Assembly (NCBI GenBank): GCA_002438865.1
Contig: DJRJ01000136.1
Span: forward strand, 5,862 to 21,950
Direction of reading: 5' to 3'
Length of the DNA: 16,089 nt
Source of the DNA: Clostridiales bacterium UBA6363
Lineage (GTDB): Bacteria; Bacillota; Clostridia; UBA1381
A program made the translations under genes and the position numbers. The notes below the pieces were generated by a model, which did no database searches, was not told the origin of the DNA, and saw only the letters and a list, made by a program, of their open reading frames with translations. How positions within the stretch are numbered: position 1 is the first letter of the stretch; each line of letters opens with the position of its first letter. This document shows, one piece after another, positions 1 to 7,959 of the stretch.

Positions 1-2
1 CA

Positions 3-194
3 AGCGATTTTATAAAGCTTCCCGTATGGACTTTTCTGGCGGTGTTTACACAGGGCGCAATATCGTACCCTGCGGCGGAGACAATCCCGTATATTGCCGT
101 CAATTCGGCGGTGGGTGCGGCTGTTTCGGTGCTTTTGTACGTTCTTCTTAAAAAGACGGTATACAAAAGCAATTACAAAACTTTTACTTTATAA
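3..194 (+). CDS. mreD: Probable rod shape-determining protein MreD, C-terminal fragment
   Basis: An open frame enters from the left edge and ends at TAA 192-194, leaving about 63 residues without a start in the window. The peptide is strongly hydrophobic, with two likely membrane segments, and ends in a short basic tail (LLKKTVYKSNYK). That fits the C-terminus of MreD, the small integral membrane protein of the elongasome that usually sits between mreC and a class B PBP gene. The stop lies 11 nt before the downstream PBP2 gene, so the two are probably co-transcribed. The identification rests mainly on position and hydrophobicity, because MreD is poorly conserved. Another membrane protein in the same slot cannot be excluded. 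Confidence 0.5.
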   Translation, partial: SDFIKLPVWTFLAVFTQGAISYPAAETIPYIAVNSAVGAAVSVLLYVLLKKTVYKSNYKTFTL

Positions 195-205
195 GGGGTG
201 TTTGA

Positions 206-2239
206 ATGTCAGGCGGTAAAATAAGATTTTTTATTTTAAAAGCAACTGCGGTGCTGATGTGTGCGGCAATTCTTTTTAAGCTGTTTGACTTGCAGATAAT
301 AAAAGGAAACGGCTACAGGGAAATAGCCGATAACAGACTGAGCGCCAATATCGTTGTAAAAGCGCCGAGGGGCGAAATATTCGACCGCTACGGAACTGCG
401 CTTGTTACAAACAAGGTCGGCTACAGAATAATGATACAGCGGCAGAATATGGACGATAATGAGCTTAACGCAGTGTTTGAAAGAATAACCGATTTGCTGA
501 AGTCGTCGGGTTGTGAGTATTACGACACTTTCCCGATAAACAACGGCGAATATACCTTTAAGGCAACGGAAACCTCGGACGTGCAGACGGTACAAAAGCA
601 ATGGTTTGAAAAAAGTCCGTACAAGAAATATATTGCCGAAAATATGAGCGCAAAAGCGGTTTTTGATAAGCTAAAGGAAATATATAAAATTTCTCCGTCA
701 TATAATGATGAGCAGGCAAGGCGCATTGTCGGAATACGGTACGAGGCGGATTTGCAGGGATTTTCCAACGCAAACGCTTTCACAATAGCCGATGATGTTG
801 ATGTGGAGATAGTAACACGAATAAAGGAAAAACCCGATTATTACAGCGGAATAAGCGTTGTCAACAGCTATGTGCGCCGTTACAATAAGCCGGGACTTGC
901 AACGCATATTCTCGGACGTGTCGGCAAGATAAGCGCCGAGGAATATAAGGAAAAGTCAGATAAGTACGGCATAAATGACGATATAGGCAAGCAGGGAATA
1001 GAGCAGTGGGCGGAGGACTATCTGCGCGGGACGGACGGCATTGCAGGCTCCGTAAAAACGCTTACGGGAAAGGAGGTCACCGTTGACAGCGGCGCCGCTC
1101 CCAAAGCAGGCGATTACGTGGTGCTTACCATAGACAGCGGCTTGCAGGAAACGGTTGAAAAGAGCCTTGAAAAGAACATTAAATCGATAAAGCAGAACGG
1201 CAGTGCGAAAAAAGGCGCAGACTGCAACGCCGGTGCGGTGTCGGTAATAGATATAAAAACGGGCGATACGCTTGCGCTTGCATCATATCCGTCATACGAT
1301 ATGTCGAAGTTCAATGAGGATTATTCCGCTCTTGTGAGCGACGAGGCAAAGCCTATGTGGAACAGAGCGATAAGCGGTACGTACAGCCCCGGTTCAACGT
1401 TCAAGCCGCTTACGGCAATAGCGGCTATGCAGTCGGGAAAGCTCAGTCCTTCGGAGGTAATAGAGGATAAGGGCGTGTACAAATATTACGAGGACTATCA
1501 GCCGTCCTGCTGGATATGGTCGGAGTATAAAACCACGCACGGAAAACTTAACGTTTCGGGCGCAATAGAAAATTCCTGCAACTATTTCTTTTACGAAGTG
1601 GGACGGAGAACGGGCATAGATACTTTGGGCGAGTATGCGGCAAAGTTCGGTCTGGGCGAAATGACGGGAATAGAATTAAAAGAGGAAACAACGGGGCATA
1701 TGTCAAGTCCCGAGTATAAAAAAGAGGCGGTTTCAACCGTCACGTCAAGCGACTGGTACGGCGGTGATACATTGCAGACGGCAATAGGTCAGTCCTACAG
1801 CCTGTTTACGCCGCTGCAGCTTGCAAATTATACCGCCGCAATCGCAAACGGCGGAACACGCTACAAGGTGAACATTATAAAAAGTATACGTTCGTCCGCA
1901 GACGGCAGTGTCGTTTGGGAGTCAAAGCCGAAAGCGGTTGAAAATATAGATATGAAACCCGAGGTTATAAACGCCGTAAAAGAGGGTATGAAACGAGTTG
2001 TGGACGAGGGAAGTGCCTCGAATATATTTCAGAATTACCCCGTTTCGATAGGCGGAAAAACGGGTACAGCACAGGTGGGAAACGGCTCGAACAATGCGCT
2101 GTTTGTTGCCTATGCACCGTTTGACGATCCGCAGATTGCGGTTTCGGTCGTGCTTGAACACGGCGTATCGGGTGCGAATGCGGCATACGTGGCAAGAGAT
2201 ATTTTTGACGAATATTTCGGCTTGAACAAATCACAGTGA
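206..2239 (+). CDS. mrdA: Penicillin-binding protein 2 (class B transpeptidase, mrdA type)
   Basis: 677-residue class B PBP that cross-links peptidoglycan outside the membrane, most likely for side-wall elongation given its place after mreD. A short cytoplasmic N-terminus is followed by one membrane anchor (about residues 7-25). The dimerisation domain follows, with the early block RGEIFDRYG near residue 55. The C-terminal transpeptidase domain has all three active-site motifs: S397-T-F-K400 with the catalytic serine, S457-C-N459, and K618-T-G-T-A622. Start ATG 206 is preceded by AAGGGG with suitable spacing. Length is in the usual range for PBP2 or SpoVD-like proteins. There is no C-terminal PASTA domain, which argues against PBP2x/SpoVD and for the MrdA/PbpA group. 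The next gene, minC, starts 13 nt after the stop, which supports one operon. Confidence 0.93.
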   Translation: MSGGKIRFFILKATAVLMCAAILFKLFDLQIIKGNGYREIADNRLSANIVVKAPRGEIFDRYGTALVTNKVGYRIMIQRQNMDDNELNAVFERITDLLKSSGCEYYDTFPINNGEYTFKATETSDVQTVQKQWFEKSPYKKYIAENMSAKAVFDKLKEIYKISPSYNDEQARRIVGIRYEADLQGFSNANAFTIADDVDVEIVTRIKEKPDYYSGISVVNSYVRRYNKPGLATHILGRVGKISAEEYKEKSDKYGINDDIGKQGIEQWAEDYLRGTDGIAGSVKTLTGKEVTVDSGAAPKAGDYVVLTIDSGLQETVEKSLEKNIKSIKQNGSAKKGADCNAGAVSVIDIKTGDTLALASYPSYDMSKFNEDYSALVSDEAKPMWNRAISGTYSPGSTFKPLTAIAAMQSGKLSPSEVIEDKGVYKYYEDYQPSCWIWSEYKTTHGKLNVSGAIENSCNYFFYEVGRRTGIDTLGEYAAKFGLGEMTGIELKEETTGHMSSPEYKKEAVSTVTSSDWYGGDTLQTAIGQSYSLFTPLQLANYTAAIANGGTRYKVNIIKSIRSSADGSVVWESKPKAVENIDMKPEVINAVKEGMKRVVDEGSASNIFQNYPVSIGGKTGTAQVGNGSNNALFVAYAPFDDPQIAVSVVLEHGVSGANAAYVARDIFDEYFGLNKSQ

Positions 2240-2251
2240 GGAGGGTAAGCA

Positions 2252-2917
2252 TTGGAGGAGCTTGTAAAGCTTAAGGGCGTTGGCGACGGCGTTAAGATAA
2301 ATTTAAGCGGCGACGCCGAATTTTCCGAAATAATAGAGCATTTGCGGAAGAAAATAGACGAGTTCAGGCGCTTTTTCGGGAGCGGACACTGTAACATATA
2401 TTTTACCGGCAGAAAGCTTGAAAAAAGCGATATGTTGCGGCTTGAGTCGGTGGTTTCGTCAATGCTCCCCGAAAGCAGTATACATTACGGCGAACGGCGC
2501 ACAGCCGAAAAAGCCGAAGAACCGGCAGAGGAGGACGAAACAAAGTCCGAGCTTGAGGAAATACGCGAAGTGGTGACAACGAATTTCAAGGCGAACCGTG
2601 CAAGGCTCTATGAGGGCGTTGTAAAAAACGGCAGAACGGTGGAGTCGGACGGGCATCTCATATTGATGGGCGATGTCGAAAAAGGCGCAAAGCTTGTGGC
2701 ATCGGGCAATATAATCGTGTTCGGCTCGCTTAAGGGCAGTGCCGAGGCAGGCTGTATGGGTAATCGCGAAGCATACGTTGCGGCGGTGGATTTCAACCCC
2801 GAAACGGTGGATATTGCAGGCGTTGTTATGCGTGAATATGAGTACGTATCGGGCATAAAAAAAGCCGTGATAGAAAATGAAAAAATTTCAGTTTATGAAT
2901 ATTTAATTAATGTATAG
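2252..2917 (+). CDS. minC: Septum site-determining protein MinC
   Basis: 221-residue division inhibitor that blocks FtsZ assembly away from midcell and is recruited to the membrane by MinD. Residues 1-75 are the FtsZ-inhibiting N-domain, 82-115 an acidic and charged linker, and 120-221 the right-handed beta-helix C-domain. The C-domain shows the characteristic pattern GDVEKGAKLVASGNI near residue 140, then FGSLKGSAEAG. The start is TTG at 2252, chosen because AGGAGGG at 2239-2245 lies six bases upstream and overlaps the mrdA stop. No in-frame ATG fits as well. At the position where many MinC proteins carry the MinD-contacting RSGQ motif, this one reads K125-N-G-R128. minD follows after 85 nt with its own promoter. 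Confidence 0.92.
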   Translation: MEELVKLKGVGDGVKINLSGDAEFSEIIEHLRKKIDEFRRFFGSGHCNIYFTGRKLEKSDMLRLESVVSSMLPESSIHYGERRTAEKAEEPAEEDETKSELEEIREVVTTNFKANRARLYEGVVKNGRTVESDGHLILMGDVEKGAKLVASGNIIVFGSLKGSAEAGCMGNREAYVAAVDFNPETVDIAGVVMREYEYVSGIKKAVIENEKISVYEYLINV

Positions 2918-2943
2918 ACAAAATGGAAAATATGTGATATAAT
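2915..2943 (+). promoter_or_regulatory. Predicted sigma-A promoter of minD
   Basis: A TAGACA hexamer (2915-2920, five of six matches to consensus) is separated by exactly 17 bp from a perfect TATAAT (2938-2943). The -35 overlaps the minC stop codon, so minD-mgsA can be transcribed separately from the mreD-mrdA-minC unit. Transcription would start near 2950, giving a leader of about 50 nt. Confidence 0.68.
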
Positions 2944-2950
2944 TAGCTTG

Positions 2951-2973
2951 TTGTACAATGGATTATTGTATAA
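2951..2973. promoter_or_regulatory. Inverted repeat at the minD transcription start (candidate operator or leader hairpin)
   Basis: TTGTACAAT (2951-2959) and ATTGTATAA (2965-2973) form 9-bp half-sites with one mismatch and a 5-bp spacer. The repeat begins immediately downstream of the predicted minD start site. It could be a repressor operator, or a weak hairpin in the minD leader (the mismatch would be a G-U pair in RNA). No regulator can be named from the sequence, and AT-rich DNA produces such repeats by chance. Confidence 0.35.
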
Positions 2974-3002
2974 AATACATAATTATTGCGGAGTAAAGAG
3001 AA

Positions 3003-3797
3003 ATGGGAAAAGTAATCATGTCAGCCTCCGGCAAGGGAGGAACGGGTAAAACCACCTTTGCCGCAAATCTCGGAGCGGCGCTTGCGCTGAAGGGGAAGCT
3101 TACGGTGCTGGTTGATATGGATATGGGACTCAGAAATCTCGATGTTGCGCTCGGATTGGAAAGCAGTATTGTTTATGACGTGTCCGATGTGCTTGACGGG
3201 AGCTGTTCGCTTGACGAGGCGCTTATAAAGGACAGCAGGTACGAAAATCTGTATTTCATTCCGTCACCGCAGACAAAGGACGCCTCCTCCGTATCGGAGG
3301 ACGAAATGAAAAAGCTGTGGAAACGGCTTTCGGAAAGGTTTGATTACTGCATAGCGGACGCACCTGCCGGACTTGACGGCGGCTTTAAGCTTGCTTTGAG
3401 CGGAGCGGACGAGGCGGTTATCGTAACAGTTCCCGAAACGGCGGCATTGCGTGATGCGGACAGGGCAATTTCCGTAATAGAGGACAGCGGCGTTGAGGAA
3501 ATAAAGCTTGTTCTCAATAAAGTGCGCCCCGATATGATCGAGCGTGGAATTATGATGAACATTGACGATTGTATGGACATTCTGCAAATACCTATGCTCG
3601 GAATTGTCTGCGATGACGAACAGCTTACCGTTTCATCGCTAAAAGGCGAAATGGCAGTTTCAAATCCCGATTCAACGGCAGGCAGAGCATTTTTGAACAT
3701 AGCGGAACGTATTCTCGGCAATGATGTACCCATTATGAATATGGAAATCAAGAAAAAGGGTTTTTGGGAAAGACTCAGATTTCTTTTAGGTAAGTAA
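3003..3797 (+). CDS. minD: Septum site-determining protein MinD (ATPase)
   Basis: 264-residue deviant-Walker ATPase of the ParA/MinD family. In the ATP-bound dimer it binds the membrane and recruits MinC. The deviant Walker A motif is GKGGTGKTT at residues 10-18, with the signature lysine K11 and the P-loop lysine K16. DMDMGLRNLD near residue 38 is the typical MinD switch region. The last residues (KKKGFWERLRFLLGK) form a basic amphipathic helix of the kind that inserts into the membrane, which separates MinD from soluble ParA relatives. ATG 3003 has a modest GGAG about nine bases upstream. mgsA follows after 35 nt, and no minE lies between them. Confidence 0.94.
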   Translation: MGKVIMSASGKGGTGKTTFAANLGAALALKGKLTVLVDMDMGLRNLDVALGLESSIVYDVSDVLDGSCSLDEALIKDSRYENLYFIPSPQTKDASSVSEDEMKKLWKRLSERFDYCIADAPAGLDGGFKLALSGADEAVIVTVPETAALRDADRAISVIEDSGVEEIKLVLNKVRPDMIERGIMMNIDDCMDILQIPMLGIVCDDEQLTVSSLKGEMAVSNPDSTAGRAFLNIAERILGNDVPIMNMEIKKKGFWERLRFLLGK

Positions 3798-3832
3798 AAA
3801 AATAAGATGACAGTGGAGAGGAAGGGTTTTCA

Positions 3833-4237
3833 GTGAATATTGCATTAATCGCACACGACAAGAAAAAAGAACTGATGGTACAGTTTTGCATCGCCTATAA
3901 AGGCATTTTGGAAAAACATGTATTGTACGCTACGGGGACAACAGGAAAACTGATAATTGAAAACACGGGACTTAACGTGTACCGCTTTCTGTCGGGACCT
4001 CAGGGCGGAGATCAGCAGATAGGCGCAAGAATTGCGTATAATGAAATAGATTTGGTGCTGTTTTTCAGAGATCCGCTGAGCTCGGAAAGCTATGAGCCTG
4101 ATGTATTTTCATTACTGCGCCTTTGCGATATGCATAATATTCCGATAGCTACAAATGCGGCAACCGCCGAAGTGCTTATACACGGACTTGAACGAGGCGA
4201 TCTCGACTGGCGTGATATTGTAAATCCGAAGGATTGA
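3833..4237 (+). CDS. mgsA: Methylglyoxal synthase
   Basis: 134-residue cytoplasmic enzyme that converts dihydroxyacetone phosphate to methylglyoxal and phosphate, a bypass that frees phosphate when sugar phosphates build up. Visible family motifs are [10 protein letters not shown] at the N-terminus, ATGTTG (residues 33-38), the catalytic block GGDQQ with the general-base aspartate D60, FFRDPL (D80) and [11 protein letters not shown] near the C-terminus. The start is GTG 3833, supported by GAGAGGAAGGG at about 3816-3826 and by the conserved N-terminus beginning there. The equivalent of E. coli His98, in the usual PHEPD-type block, is Y87 here (SYEPD). The gene is last in the minD-mgsA unit and is followed at once by a terminator. 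Association of mgsA with the shape and division cluster is familiar in Clostridia. Confidence 0.94.
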   Translation: MNIALIAHDKKKELMVQFCIAYKGILEKHVLYATGTTGKLIIENTGLNVYRFLSGPQGGDQQIGARIAYNEIDLVLFFRDPLSSESYEPDVFSLLRLCDMHNIPIATNAATAEVLIHGLERGDLDWRDIVNPKD

Positions 4238-4238
4238 T

Positions 4239-4271
4239 AAAAGAGGTGTAAAAATATTACACCTCTTTTTT
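4239..4271 (+). terminator. Intrinsic terminator after mgsA
   Basis: A perfect 13-bp stem (AAAAGAGGTGTAA, 4239-4251, pairing with 4257-4269) closes a 5-nt loop and runs into a T tract (4266-4271). It begins immediately after the mgsA stop and closes the division-gene block. Confidence 0.93.
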
Positions 4272-4300
4272 GTGCGCTTGAATTTGCTTTTTTATCCGCA

Positions 4301-4318
4301 GAGTTTTTTCAAAAACTC
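4301..4318. promoter_or_regulatory. Perfect inverted repeat abutting the alaS -35
   Basis: GAGTTTTT (4301-4308), a 2-bp gap and AAAAACTC (4311-4318) form a perfect palindrome that ends exactly where the -35 hexamer of alaS begins. It is placed like an operator or activator site. It could instead be a remnant hairpin, because it is followed by no T tract on the + strand. Confidence 0.35.
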
Positions 4319-4347
4319 TTGACACACCGCAATGTATTTTATATAAT
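4319..4347 (+). promoter_or_regulatory. Consensus sigma-A promoter of the alaS operon
   Basis: TTGACA (4319-4324) and TATAAT (4342-4347) are both perfect and separated by the optimal 17 bp. Further TATAAT-like hexamers lie a few bases downstream. Transcription from about 4354 gives a leader of roughly 97 nt before the alaS start. This is the strongest promoter match in the window. Confidence 0.88.
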
Positions 4348-4419
4348 AATATAATAGGATTATTATGTTAAATTACCGAAAGGAAAAAGTCATAGTGTGT
4401 GAACAACGCTGTGATTTAT

Positions 4420-4434
4420 GCCGTCTGTGACGGC
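4420..4434 (+). promoter_or_regulatory. Small GC-rich hairpin in the alaS leader
   Basis: GCCGTC-TGT-GACGGC forms a perfect 6-bp stem with a 3-nt loop. It ends five bases before the ribosome binding site GGAGG (4440-4444). It might influence ribosome access to alaS, but nothing else supports a regulatory role. The leader is too short for a T-box, and the usual T-box sequence is not seen. Confidence 0.3.
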
Positions 4435-4450
4435 GGAACGGAGGATTATT

Positions 4451-7090
4451 ATGGAAAGTATGGGGTTAAACGAGATACGTGAAAAATTTTTGAGCTTTTT
4501 TGAAAGCAAAGGCTGTCTCAGATTGGGAAGTTTTCCGCTTATCCCGAAAAATGACGCAAGTCTTTTGCTTATAAACTCGGGAATGGCGCCGATGAAAAAG
4601 TGGTTTACGGGAGCGGAGGAGCCGCCCCGCCACAGAGTTACAACGTGCCAGAAGTGCATACGTACTCCCGATATAGAGCGTGTGGGAAAAACGGCACGCC
4701 ACGGAACATTTTTTGAAATGCTCGGAAATTTCTCGTTCGGCGATTACTTCAAAAGAGAAGCGACCGCATGGGCGTGGGAGTTTTTAACAAAGGTAATGGC
4801 TATCCCCGAGGACAAGCTTTGGGTGTCGGTTTATGAAAACGACGACGAGGCAAGGGATATATGGATAAATGAAGTCGGCGTAAAGCCGGAGCGCATAGTA
4901 AAGCTCGGCAAAGAGGACAACTTCTGGGAACACGGCACAGGTCCGTGCGGCCCCTGCTCGGAAATATATTTTGACCGCGGCGAGGAATACGGCTGCGGCA
5001 GTCCCGACTGCGGCGTAGGCTGTGACTGCGACAGATTTATGGAGGTTTGGAACCTCGTATTCACGCAGTTTGATAAGGACGAAAACGATAACTACAATCC
5101 GCTTCCCAAGCCGAATATCGATACCGGTATGGGGCTTGAAAGACTTGCGGTTGTTATGCAGGGCGTGGGCAATCTTTTCGAGGTTGACACAGTGCAGAAC
5201 GTAATGCGCCATATAAGCGAAATCGCAGGCGTTAAGTACAAAGAGGACGAAAAAACGGACGTTTCTCTGCGTGTTATAACCGACCACATCAGAAGTACGG
5301 TTATGATGATTTCGGACGGCGTTATCCCATCAAACGAGGGCAGAGGCTATGTTTTAAGACGTCTTTTAAGACGTGCCGCACGTCATGGCAAGCTTTTGAA
5401 TATTGACCGCCAGTTCCTGTATGAGGTTGCCGATACGGTAATAGATACTTCAAAATCGGCGTACCCCGAGCTTGAGGAAAAGCGTGAATATATAAAGAAG
5501 ATTGTTAAAAAGGAAGAAGAACGTTTTGACGCTACCATAGACAACGGTATTGCGGTTGTAAACGGATATATCGAAAACGCAAAGAAAACGGGCGCAAAGG
5601 AGCTTACGGGCGAGGAAGCATTTAAGCTTCACGATACTTACGGATTCCCGCTCGATTTGACGGTTGAAATGGCTCAGGAGCAGGGCTTGGGCGTTGATAT
5701 AGACGGCTTTAACAAGGCTATGGACGAGCAGAAAGCGACCGCAAAAGCGTCAAGAAAAGACGGCTCAAGCTGGGACGCAGAGGAAAGCTACAGCTTTGAA
5801 AACGTAAAAGAGCCGACAAGGTTTACGGGCTATACATCTCTTGAAAACGAAAGCACGGTTGCCGGAATAGTTGCCGAGGGCGAGGTTTCGGGCGAGATCA
5901 CCGAGGGTGAAAAGGGTATAATTGTAACATACGAAACACCGTTCTATGCGGAAATGGGCGGACAGTCGGGCGATATAGGAAAAATATTTAACGGCAAAGC
6001 CGAAGCACAGGTAACATACACCAGAAAAACAGGCGACGGAATATATCTGCACGAGGTGCTTATGAAGAAAGGCACAATCGAGCCGGGCGATAAGGTAACG
6101 CTTAAGGTTTGCAGAAAGAACAGACTTGCCGTAAGCAGAAACCACAGCGCAACGCACTTGCTGCATAAGGCATTGAAAGAGGTGCTCGGCGCACACGTTG
6201 CACAGGCAGGCTCGCTCGTTACGGCAGACAGACTGCGTTTTGACTTCTCGCATTTTGAGGCAATGACCACCGAACAGCTTATCGAAACGGAACGCAAGGT
6301 AAACAATGCAATTCTGGAATGTATGGATATAACCGTCCGCGAACTGCCGATAGACGAGGCTAAAAAGCTCGGCGCCGAGGCACAGTTCGGCGAAAAGTAC
6401 GGCGATGTTGTAAGAGTTGTTTCAATGGGCGATTACAGCATAGAATTCTGCGGCGGAACGCATCTTAAAAACACGTCCGAGTGCGGTTTGTTCAAGCTTG
6501 TATCGGAGGGTGGTGTTGCGTCGGGCGTAAGACGTATCGAGGCTGTTACGGGTCAGGGTGTGCTTGACTATATTGCAGACAGAGATGCGCTTATCGCAAA
6601 TACGGCGGCGGCATTAAAGACAAATCAGATACACGAAATAGACAAAAAAGCGGCGGCTCTTGCAGAGGAGTACAAAGACTCGCAGAAAACCGCAGCGGAG
6701 CTTGCGGAAAAGCTTGCGGCAATAAAGACGCAGAATATGATGGACAGCGTTAAAAAGATAGGAAACGTAAGTCTTTTGACGGTTCGCACGGACGGTATGA
6801 CCGCAAACGATATGAAAACGCTTGCCGACCAGGCAAAGGCGCAGATGGAGAACGGCGTAGTCGTTCTTGCGGCGGATACGGATAACAAGGTAACGTTTGT
6901 CGCAATGGCGGTCAAAGAGGCTGTTGCAAACGGCGTTCACTGCGGAAACATCATACGTGAGCTTACGGCAATGTGCGGCGGCAAAGGCGGCGGCAAGCCG
7001 GATATGGCACAGGGCGGCGGCAAGGACGCAGCCAATATCGACAGTGCGCTGGCAAAGGCAGAGGAAATAGTTTCGGAAATGGTTAAATAA
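4451..7090 (+). CDS. alaS: Alanine--tRNA ligase
   Basis: 879-residue class II aminoacyl-tRNA synthetase that charges tRNA(Ala) and edits mischarged Ser and Gly. The aminoacylation core covers about residues 1-240 and includes RHGTFFEMLGNFSFGDYFK in motif 2. It also contains a cysteine-rich stretch (GCGSPDCGVGCDCD) common in clostridial AlaRS. The editing domain has the zinc-binding H565xxxH569 and C667xxxH671 motifs, matching the known family spacing. The C-terminal C-Ala/DHHA1 domain ends in the glycine-rich MCGGKGGGKPDMAQGGG block. ATG 4451 is preferred to the in-frame ATG at 4418 because GGAGG sits at 4440-4444 with 6-nt spacing and because the family normally begins with MxxNEIRxxFL. The downstream deacetylase begins nine bases after the stop. 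Confidence 0.98.
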   Translation: MESMGLNEIREKFLSFFESKGCLRLGSFPLIPKNDASLLLINSGMAPMKKWFTGAEEPPRHRVTTCQKCIRTPDIERVGKTARHGTFFEMLGNFSFGDYFKREATAWAWEFLTKVMAIPEDKLWVSVYENDDEARDIWINEVGVKPERIVKLGKEDNFWEHGTGPCGPCSEIYFDRGEEYGCGSPDCGVGCDCDRFMEVWNLVFTQFDKDENDNYNPLPKPNIDTGMGLERLAVVMQGVGNLFEVDTVQNVMRHISEIAGVKYKEDEKTDVSLRVITDHIRSTVMMISDGVIPSNEGRGYVLRRLLRRAARHGKLLNIDRQFLYEVADTVIDTSKSAYPELEEKREYIKKIVKKEEERFDATIDNGIAVVNGYIENAKKTGAKELTGEEAFKLHDTYGFPLDLTVEMAQEQGLGVDIDGFNKAMDEQKATAKASRKDGSSWDAEESYSFENVKEPTRFTGYTSLENESTVAGIVAEGEVSGEITEGEKGIIVTYETPFYAEMGGQSGDIGKIFNGKAEAQVTYTRKTGDGIYLHEVLMKKGTIEPGDKVTLKVCRKNRLAVSRNHSATHLLHKALKEVLGAHVAQAGSLVTADRLRFDFSHFEAMTTEQLIETERKVNNAILECMDITVRELPIDEAKKLGAEAQFGEKYGDVVRVVSMGDYSIEFCGGTHLKNTSECGLFKLVSEGGVASGVRRIEAVTGQGVLDYIADRDALIANTAAALKTNQIHEIDKKAAALAEEYKDSQKTAAELAEKLAAIKTQNMMDSVKKIGNVSLLTVRTDGMTANDMKTLADQAKAQMENGVVVLAADTDNKVTFVAMAVKEAVANGVHCGNIIRELTAMCGGKGGGKPDMAQGGGKDAANIDSALAKAEEIVSEMVK

Positions 7091-7099
7091 GGAGACGCA

Positions 7100-7948
7100 A
7101 TGTACAGATTTTTACGTTTTCCCGACGGCAAGCCGAAAACCGTTACCCTAAGCTATGACGACGGCTCGAAGTTTGATATACAGCTGAGGGAAATAATAGA
7201 CAAATACAAGATAAAATGCACATTCAACATATCGAGCCGTATGCTCGGCGATGAATTTCACCTTACGGCGGACAAGGTAAAGACGGAGCTTTTTGAAAAA
7301 GGCCACGAAATAGCCGTACACGGAGCGCATCATATGGCTCCGGGACAGAGCCGTCCGATAGAGGGCATACAGGACGTTCTGGAATGCCGCAAAGACCTTG
7401 AAAAGCTGTTGGGCTGTATTGTGCGGGGTATGGCGTACCCGAACTGCGGAATAACGAGAATGGAAAACGGCGACTCATACGGGAATATCAGAACGTATCT
7501 GAAAAATCTCGATATTGTGTATGCACGTACTCTCGGCGGGGACAACGATTTGTTCCGTCTGCCGACGGATTGGTATGCATGGATGCCGACGGCACATCAT
7601 AATAATCCGCATATTTTCGAGTATATAAAGAAATTTACGGAGTTTGACCCGTCAAAGATTTACTGGGGCGACAGGGGCGCAAGGCTGTTCTATCTTTGGG
7701 GACACAGCTTTGAGTTCGGAAACGACAACAGCTGGGACAGACTCGAAAAAATCTGCGAGGGTCTCGGCGGAAAAGCCGATACCTGGTATGCGACCAATAT
7801 GGAAATATACAATTACGTAAACGCATATCTCTCGCTTGTGTACAGTGCGGACGGAAAAACGGTTTACAATCCGTCACTTCTGACGGTTTGGTTTGAAACG
7901 GACAGCGGAGTTTATTCCGTAAAGTCCGGGGAAACAATAACGCTTTAA
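7100..7948 (+). CDS. NodB-fold polysaccharide deacetylase family protein, cytoplasmic
   Basis: 282-residue carbohydrate-esterase-4-like protein. The NodB metal and catalytic motifs look intact: S-Y-D20-D21-G (catalytic and metal-binding aspartates), H74-G-A-H-H78 (two metal histidines), R109-G-M-A-Y-P114 (motif 3) and the late L-W-G-H202 histidine. Proteins with this set normally remove acetyl groups from N-acetylated sugars by metal-dependent hydrolysis. There is no signal peptide or membrane anchor, so the usual cell-wall role is doubtful and the substrate is unknown. The last 40 or so residues look like a beta-rich tail (VWFETDSGVYSVKSGE). The start has AAGGAG six bases upstream. The gene lies nine bases after alaS and 11 before the HIT gene, inside one operon. 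The family call is firm and the substrate is not. Confidence 0.85.
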   Translation: MYRFLRFPDGKPKTVTLSYDDGSKFDIQLREIIDKYKIKCTFNISSRMLGDEFHLTADKVKTELFEKGHEIAVHGAHHMAPGQSRPIEGIQDVLECRKDLEKLLGCIVRGMAYPNCGITRMENGDSYGNIRTYLKNLDIVYARTLGGDNDLFRLPTDWYAWMPTAHHNNPHIFEYIKKFTEFDPSKIYWGDRGARLFYLWGHSFEFGNDNSWDRLEKICEGLGGKADTWYATNMEIYNYVNAYLSLVYSADGKTVYNPSLLTVWFETDSGVYSVKSGETITL

Positions 7949-7959
7949 GGAGGATTAAT

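Noticed and set aside
4348..4450. T-box riboswitch in the alaS leader
   Set aside because: The leader is too short and lacks the T-box sequence and a long specifier stem.
4965..5040. Cysteine-rich insertion in alaS as a novel metal site
   Set aside because: The same Cys-rich block is common in AlaRS from Firmicutes, so it is not unusual.
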